A stretch of 64,000 bases of DNA. It comes from Rubinisphaera italica. Its GTDB lineage: Bacteria; Planctomycetota; Planctomycetia; Planctomycetales; Planctomycetaceae. Below the pieces are notes generated by a model. That model saw nothing but the letters and a program-made list of their open reading frames with translations. It searched no databases and was not told the origin of the DNA. Position 1 is the stretch's first letter; the number at the start of each line of letters is the position of its first letter. The DNA is taken from contig NZ_SJPG01000001.1 in the NCBI RefSeq assembly GCF_007859715.1, positions 186,001 through 250,000 on the forward strand, written 5' to 3'. Of the stretch, positions 59,028 through 64,000 are shown piece after piece. Both the position numbers and the translations under genes were made by a program.

Positions 59028-60142
59028 ATAACACGTCCTTACGAATTCTCCAGACAGAAAGTTCCTGTGGTTGGGGAAATCAGGAAGCTCGCATTCTCAT
59101 CGAGTCACTGGGCATGCAATCCCGTGGGTATTCTGTTGAGCTGGTTTGCTGTGCGGAATCTGTCATTGCTTCCAGAGCGAAAGATTGTGGGATCCCAGTG
59201 ACGACCCTGCCTATTCGCAAACGAAACTTTCAGGGTCTGATTTCAGCTCGTTTGTTGTTGTCGAAACGTAATGTCGACATCGTGCATACACACAGTTCGA
59301 CAGATAGCTGGCTCATGACTCTGGCGTGCAGGGCGTCGATCAAACGTCCGAAAATTGTGCGGACTCGACATGTCGGCGCTCCTGCGAAATGCAAGTCGGC
59401 ATCGAAATGGATCTATTCCAAGGGGGCAGATTATGTGATAACGACCAGCCTCACAATTCGCAATTCTTTGATCATCAATTATGGTCTGAGTGAAACCTGT
59501 TCTTCGGCGATCCCAACCGGCGTTGATTTGTCTCACTTTCAACCTATGAATCAATCGACTGCGCGAGAGGTCGTGGGTTTTCCTGCACAGCGAAAACTGA
59601 TTGGATTCGTTTCCGGCTCTCAGGGACAGACAGAGCCTGAATTTCTTTGCGAAGCGATTGCCCGTCTCGATCGCGATGATTTTGATCTGTTGATTTTGGG
59701 AACAGGCCTGGATCAGACGCAAATTGAAAAATGTGTGTCCAATTACGAACTTAAGAATCGAACCTACGTGATGGAATCTCCCGAGGATCTTGTCCCGTGC
59801 TTGAATTCTGTGAACTTTGCAGTCCTGCCGGCCTGCAGAAAAGAGGCTGAGCAACAGTTGCTACGACAGACAATGAGTTGCGGGATTCCCGTCTTCACGA
59901 CACTCGATGATCATAGCGAACCGATTACGATCGATGGGAAAACAAGTCGGCTGGTATTTCGTGAAGATACGGAAAGTGTGGCAAATATTATAAATGAACT
60001 CCTCGACGATGATCGACAGTGTAAAAGCCTCGGTAGAAATGCTCGTGAGACCGCTTGTGAACAATTCAGCCTGAAATCGATGCTCAATCAAATTGAAGAG
60101 GTTTATCAGCAATTGGCTGTAACAAGACGAGCGGCTGCTTAA
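59024..60142 (+). CDS. Family 4 glycosyltransferase
   Basis: 372 residues from ATG at 59024, coupled to the previous gene by an ATGA overlap; ATG at 59015 is a close alternative. N-domain SSCGWGNQEARILIESLGMQ and VDIVHTHSSTDSWLMTLACR, linker AIPTGVDLSHFQP, and a late EQQLLRQTMSCGIPVFTT region that is a weak version of the GT4 acceptor/donor motif. The usual EA-x-A-G-PV is replaced by RQTMSCGIPV. Probably adds the next sugar in the same glycan as the WaaG-like enzyme. End of the plus-strand run. Confidence 0.88.
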   Translation: MNNTSLRILQTESSCGWGNQEARILIESLGMQSRGYSVELVCCAESVIASRAKDCGIPVTTLPIRKRNFQGLISARLLLSKRNVDIVHTHSSTDSWLMTLACRASIKRPKIVRTRHVGAPAKCKSASKWIYSKGADYVITTSLTIRNSLIINYGLSETCSSAIPTGVDLSHFQPMNQSTAREVVGFPAQRKLIGFVSGSQGQTEPEFLCEAIARLDRDDFDLLILGTGLDQTQIEKCVSNYELKNRTYVMESPEDLVPCLNSVNFAVLPACRKEAEQQLLRQTMSCGIPVFTTLDDHSEPITIDGKTSRLVFREDTESVANIINELLDDDRQCKSLGRNARETACEQFSLKSMLNQIEEVYQQLAVTRRAAA

Positions 60143-60284
60143 TCTTAAGTACACCTAATCACTGAAGTATTGCAAATTCCGGTGATTGTATCGCGCGTGC
60201 GTGACCTACACCTTATTGAGCAAGCGTTTTCACCTGTCTAATATTCGCATACGGTCATTTAGCTTCCAGAAAGTCATCATAATA

Positions 60285-60370
60285 AGGGTGGCGGGGACGC
60301 TCTCGTAGATAAGCCGCCGAATCGTTGAACCTTCGGGGCTTGCGTAAAAGCGGAGCACCCTCGCCACTCC
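60285..60370. repeat. Family A element, full copy
   Basis: 86 bases: agggtggcgg at the left, gggacgctctcgtagat, cggggcttgcgt, gcggagcac and ccctcgccactcc at the right. Best-preserved copy of the family; ends are inverted complements. Located after the glycosyltransferase stop and before the end of the leftward 12-heme cytochrome gene. Confidence 0.8.
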
Positions 60371-60413
60371 CAATTGATGTTATCTGTATCAGGTATATTT
60401 AGTCGTTCTTATA

Positions 60414-62918
60414 TTATTCGACCTCACCTTTGTCATTTTTTTTGCGTCTTCGCCACCAGGTGAAGCCAATAATTCCAACGATGGGTGTGCAGAACGCGAT
60501 GGCCAGTTGTCCCCAGGCTGAGAACAGAACGATTTTATGCACCAGTCCCGCATGCTGATCGGCAGTCACGGGAATCTGGCCCGTATATTTGGCGACATGA
60601 TGAAGCAGGCTGGTGGCTAAACTTTCTGTTGGGATTTCCTTGTGACAAGCTGTGCAGGTTCCCGCACGATTCATTTTCGCTCGTTCTTCGTTATTCAATG
60701 CCCTTGATAACTTGAAGTGATGACCGACCGTCATCAACGGTTGGCCATCTTCGGTCACGATACGTGACCAGTCGGTATCCATATTCGGAATCGCATTCAG
60801 TTGGGGCCAAGTACGGTTCGGAATAATTTCCTTATCAATGGTTTCCAGGTCGACATAAATATCTTTATCCAATGGCCGCGTGCCTCCGATTCCATAGCCG
60901 AGGGCTTTGTCAGAGGCATGACAAGATTCACAACTCCGGGCATTTTTTGTCATTGTATGAGGCTGCGTTGGGGACATATCCAGAGCGAGTGTGCCATCTT
61001 CACCACTCCCTTCGGCTCCTCCTTTTGTTTTAAAGATATGATTCACAAGAATTGGTTCGCCATCAGCTCCAATGATTGTGACGGAAGGCTGACAGCCGGG
61101 AGCTAGTGGCGTGATGCGTCCTTCTCCATTGACGCCGAGCATCGGGTTTTCCCAGCGGAGATAAGATCGTTGTTCGGAAATTTTTCCAGGAATCATCAGG
61201 TCGTAAGTCGATTCTCCCCGGTCAGCTGCGTGTTCGGGTTCCTGATGTTTCCGTCCTGCTGCCACCCAATCAAAATTCTGTTTCTTCTCAACGGCTTCAT
61301 TCAATACGAGTTTGATCGCCTGCAGTTCAGGATCGTTTCCGACTTCCGGGTTTGGTTCTGGGCATTCTTTGTTACCCGTGTAATCGATCTTCACGTGGCA
61401 TCCATAACATTGTGGTGCCCATGAAGCATGACAGGTGTAGCATTCCATCCGATTCATATGGCTCTTAACTGTCGACATTGAAACCAGACCACGTTCGCTG
61501 ATCAGATTTTCCTTTTTCAACTGCTTAAGCGACTTCGTCCGCAGGTCTTTTCCGTTGGCGGTATGTACGATAATTTCATTGCCATCTTTCACGACGTTTC
61601 CGTAAGGATTTCCGCGAGCGGTCAGCAGATAGCCATCTTTCGGCTCGTAGACAGTGCCTTGCAAGGTGTGTTCGTTCAACTTCGTTGTTAGTCCACGAGC
61701 GGGACCTTCTGCTGGTTTTTCTTCGTATTCATCCATGAACCCGAGAGGTAAGTCCCAGGGAAATTGGTCGGGCGTGCCGTGGCAGTCGGCACATTCAATC
61801 TGCACAGCTGCCAGATTCGCGGCGGCCAGAAATCCATCACTGTGGACATCAGTGGAAGTGTGGCAATCCTGACAGGTCATTCCCTTCAAATAGTGAATAT
61901 CCTGCTCCATCGCGATGTAGTGCTTGGTATGCAACTTCGGCTGTGGTCCGCCGTCGGCTGCGAAGGGAGCCTCGTAAGGGGTTTCCATCAAACCCTGAAA
62001 GGAAACGCCGATTCGTTTGCCACGATCGTGGCAAGTGGTACAGGTTTCGACGGGGATTCCGGAATACGTTTTTTCATGAACTGTTACCTTGGCTTCCCGC
62101 GTTCCCTGAATCGAATGCACGAGGCAGTGTCCGGCATCGATATGAGAAACTGAAGCATCGGCTCCTTCGTAGAAACCTTCGTTGCCGTAAGGGACGTGGC
62201 ACGACGAGCAGCCCATCCCCCGAAAATCTCCTCGTTCCTGACGACCTTTCACGGCATGATGACAACGCTGGCATTCCGTACGAATATACGTGAAAGCGGC
62301 CAGGGTCGGATCTTCTTTGACTTTGGAAATATCAGTCGGGGCATCGGGCAGAGGCAGGTGACGGTCGACCCAGACGTTTGGCTCCATTTTTTTGAGTCGT
62401 TCCATATACTTACGATAGACATCGGTTCCCAGTCGATCGAGTGGATTCTCGGGATTCTCGACCGCGTAATTGGCCCACAGATGTTCGTAACCGGTTAAAC
62501 CTCCGAATGCCCAGCACACGCCCTGGATCTTTCCGGCTTCGGTCATCATGAGACTCCGCCACTGCACATCGACATGCTTCGGATGACATTTCCCACAGGT
62601 GTTTTGATTCACCCACGGGCTGCCGGGATCGGGATAGAACTTTTCGAACGTATGGGCGGCTTCCTTTTCGGTGGCCTTCGGGTCTCCGCCATGGCAAACG
62701 ATACACCCAGCCGGGTCGCCCATTGCTTCCCCTTCGGTCATAATGCGTTCGAGCATTTCCGATCCCGGTTCGCGAATCAATTCAATATCGGCATGACATT
62801 TCATGCAGCCGGAATTCATGGCTTGCGGATAATGGTTGGCTAGTTTGTCTGCAGCATGTGCAGAGAGGCAGAAATTGAGAATTGTGGCGATCGTCAGAGG
62901 GATCTGTGCGAATCGCAT
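60414..62918 (-). CDS. Membrane-anchored 12-heme cytochrome c
   Basis: 834 residues from ATG at 62918 (signal peptide RFAQIPLTIATILNFCLSAHA|AD; an earlier ATG at 62960 is possible). Twelve CxxCH motifs in order: CMKCH, CIVCH, CGKCH, CQRCH, CSSCH, CTTCH, CQDCH, CADCH, CYTCH, CYGCH, CESCH, CTACH. One C-terminal transmembrane helix (LFSAWGQLAIAFCTPIVGII) with a basic tail anchors it. Likely periplasmic electron carrier or reductase (substrate unknown) that connects to the quinol pool through another protein. Motif spacing does not match a textbook octaheme or NrfA enzyme that I can name. Divergent from an Sm-like small gene. Confidence 0.92.
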   Translation of the reverse strand: MRFAQIPLTIATILNFCLSAHAADKLANHYPQAMNSGCMKCHADIELIREPGSEMLERIMTEGEAMGDPAGCIVCHGGDPKATEKEAAHTFEKFYPDPGSPWVNQNTCGKCHPKHVDVQWRSLMMTEAGKIQGVCWAFGGLTGYEHLWANYAVENPENPLDRLGTDVYRKYMERLKKMEPNVWVDRHLPLPDAPTDISKVKEDPTLAAFTYIRTECQRCHHAVKGRQERGDFRGMGCSSCHVPYGNEGFYEGADASVSHIDAGHCLVHSIQGTREAKVTVHEKTYSGIPVETCTTCHDRGKRIGVSFQGLMETPYEAPFAADGGPQPKLHTKHYIAMEQDIHYLKGMTCQDCHTSTDVHSDGFLAAANLAAVQIECADCHGTPDQFPWDLPLGFMDEYEEKPAEGPARGLTTKLNEHTLQGTVYEPKDGYLLTARGNPYGNVVKDGNEIIVHTANGKDLRTKSLKQLKKENLISERGLVSMSTVKSHMNRMECYTCHASWAPQCYGCHVKIDYTGNKECPEPNPEVGNDPELQAIKLVLNEAVEKKQNFDWVAAGRKHQEPEHAADRGESTYDLMIPGKISEQRSYLRWENPMLGVNGEGRITPLAPGCQPSVTIIGADGEPILVNHIFKTKGGAEGSGEDGTLALDMSPTQPHTMTKNARSCESCHASDKALGYGIGGTRPLDKDIYVDLETIDKEIIPNRTWPQLNAIPNMDTDWSRIVTEDGQPLMTVGHHFKLSRALNNEERAKMNRAGTCTACHKEIPTESLATSLLHHVAKYTGQIPVTADQHAGLVHKIVLFSAWGQLAIAFCTPIVGIIGFTWWRRRKKNDKGEVE

Positions 62919-63072
62919 AGCGATTTTCCGTTTCACGAGAGAGAGTTTTCCGAGCGGCATCCTTGATTGGATAGGAATTATTCCTGTATCGTGTCGTATA
63001 TTGACCGAGAGCACAACAGCTGAGCCGTTTAACTACTGTTCAAAATGCTACATCCTCAGAGAAACATACGTC

Positions 63073-63354
63073 ATGGCAGAAGCGGATAAAGATCTCCTGC
63101 TCAACTATATGCAGAAGGATATCATTCTCGATTTGCAGAGTATGTATGTCTGCGTGGGAACACTGATCGACCAGGATCATCGCTATCTGGTGCTCGAGAA
63201 TGCGGATCTTCACGATTTGAGAGATACATCGACGACTCGCGAACGGTATATTATTGATTCTAAAGTGCACGGCATCCGAGCGAACCGCGAACAGGTGCTG
63301 ATCAATCGACACGAAGTGGTCGGGTTATCTTTATTAGATGACGTGATTTCGTGA
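63073..63354 (+). CDS. Small Sm-like (LSm/Hfq-fold) candidate protein
   Basis: 93 residues from ATG at 63073 (AGAGAAA upstream). After a 20-residue helix (DKDLLLNYMQKDIILDLQSM) the pattern VCVGTLIDQDHRYLVLENAD fits an Sm1 motif (G-x-L, D, L-E-N-A) and QVLINRHEVVGLSLLDD fits an Sm2 motif (I-R-x3-V-x-L/I). The part between is longer than in Hfq. Such proteins bind RNA or act as scaffold subunits. The match is by eye and not certain. It is divergent from the 12-heme cytochrome and 71 bases upstream of a VWA gene. Confidence 0.6.
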   Translation: MAEADKDLLLNYMQKDIILDLQSMYVCVGTLIDQDHRYLVLENADLHDLRDTSTTRERYIIDSKVHGIRANREQVLINRHEVVGLSLLDDVIS

Positions 63355-63425
63355 GTGGAATTCCTATTACAAAATAAAACTGTCGTTGAGGCTGATCTCT
63401 TCGTCCTTGCGTTATTTGGAAATTA

Positions 63426-64000
63426 ATGTCATTTTCGCTGCTGAATTTTGGAATGCTGGCTGGATTGCTGGCGGTTGCTGTGCCCGTGCTGGTGCATTTG
63501 CTCAATCGACGTCGTTTCGATGTGGTTGAGTGGGGGGCGATGCAGTTTCTGCAGTTGGGTGAACGGACTCGACAGAAAATCAAACTGAGCGATCTGCTGC
63601 TCCTGCTGATGCGAATGCTGATGGTCGCAATATTAGTGCTCGTTTTCACTCGACCATTTCTGCAGGGAAATCTCTACATTCGCAATCTGTATCCCGAGCC
63701 AATCGATCTCGTGATAGTGATTGACAGTTCTTACAGCATGGGCTGGACGGGTGAAGAAATTACGCCGCATGCACGGGCCATTCAATCGTGTCACAACATT
63801 TTGGACAATCTCTCGTCGGTCGATCGAGTGGCCATTATCGATGCTCGAAATCGGTCGGAACTCCTCACACCTGCTCCTTTGACGGATGCCTCCACAGCCC
63901 GATTGGAACTCGAAAAGCTAAAAGGCCCGGATGGAATCACCGACATGGCTGCTGCCATTACGCAGGCCTGTCAATTACTGACACAATCGTATTCGACAAG
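63426..64000 (+). CDS. BatA/VWA membrane protein, partial (right edge)
   Basis: 191 codons visible from ATG at 63426; the C-terminus is cut off. N-terminal BatA segment (GMLAGLLAVAVPVLVHLLNR, then RRFDVVEWGAMQFL), a second helix (LLLLMRMLMVAILVLVFTRP) and a von Willebrand A domain starting at IDLVIVIDSSYSMGW, which has the MIDAS DxSxS motif. In planctomycetes such proteins are long and often associated with MoxR ATPase loci. The Sm-like gene precedes it by 71 bases; joint transcription is possible. Confidence 0.9.
   Translation, partial: MSFSLLNFGMLAGLLAVAVPVLVHLLNRRRFDVVEWGAMQFLQLGERTRQKIKLSDLLLLLMRMLMVAILVLVFTRPFLQGNLYIRNLYPEPIDLVIVIDSSYSMGWTGEEITPHARAIQSCHNILDNLSSVDRVAIIDARNRSELLTPAPLTDASTARLELEKLKGPDGITDMAAAITQACQLLTQSYST

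Noticed and set aside
63040..63312. 90-residue minus-strand frame over the Sm-like gene
   Set aside because: It is antisense; the plus-strand protein has the ordered motif pattern and a usable ribosome site.

Overview
The window is about 49-50 % GC by eye and looks like a chromosomal piece of a planctomycete (phylum Planctomycetota, probably Planctomycetaceae). The taxonomic call rests on gene families: four Tat-exported DUF1501 proteins, two giant PSCyt1/DUF1549/DUF1553 cytochrome proteins, a membrane-bound-dehydrogenase/HEAT/'Pirellula-Verrucomicrobium type' heme-binding protein, a FGly-type sulfatase, a degenerate J-domain/PD40 protein, and an alternative complex III (ACIII) linked to a caa3 oxidase. 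No species is named because nothing in the sequence identifies one.

Region 1 (1-13168, all minus strand) is one long respiratory operon. Read 5' to 3' it is actA (pentaheme cytochrome), actB (Mo-domain/Fe-S protein with a His-rich tail), actC, an actD-actE fusion, actF, a 119-residue one-TM protein, a SCO1/SenC copper chaperone, ctaC (CuA plus heme c), ctaD (A2-type, YSHP) and ctaE (cut by the left edge). The expected complex oxidises quinol through ACIII and passes electrons through cytochrome c to the oxidase. Region 2 (13580-21807) holds a TPR protein, a secreted SGNH hydrolase, dihydroorotase (pyrC), a DinB-fold protein, a BshB1-like deacetylase, a membrane-anchored coiled-coil protein and a BON-like protein.

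Region 3 (21800-23400) has almost no intact coding. It holds several families of inverted-repeat elements and a broken REP-associated tyrosine transposase (RAYT) split by about 375 bp of foreign sequence. Region 4 (23400-36304) has two planctomycete-type exported oxidoreductase modules: GntR regulator, divergent MFS transporter, PSCyt/DUF1553 and DUF1501; then DUF1501, PSCyt/DUF1553 and DUF1501. Region 5 (36471-49657) is a mixed set: OleB/haloalkane-dehalogenase-like hydrolase, rhomboid protease, exported esterase, small membrane protein, 1120-residue dehydrogenase-HEAT-cytochrome, NUDIX hydrolase, sulfatase, J-like/PD40 protein and a membrane-anchored EEP hydrolase.

Region 6 (49791-60142) is about lipids and the envelope: a CFA-synthase-like methyltransferase with a DUF1295 protein, lpxK translationally overlapped with a DUF1501 gene, a CAU-anticodon tRNA, and a run of glycosyltransferases and methyltransferases that resembles a lipopolysaccharide-core locus. 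Region 7 (60414-64000) has a membrane-anchored 12-heme cytochrome c, a divergent 93-residue protein with an Sm-like pattern, and a BatA/VWA protein cut by the right edge.

The most unusual feature of the window is the number of dispersed palindromic elements (at least eight families). Several lie directly on stop codons or supply the last codons of genes. The repeat families, the RAYT remnant, the ActD-ActE fusion with the His-tailed ActB, and the Sm-like protein beside the 12-heme cytochrome are the parts most worth following up. All function calls are from motif recognition by eye; no database search was run.
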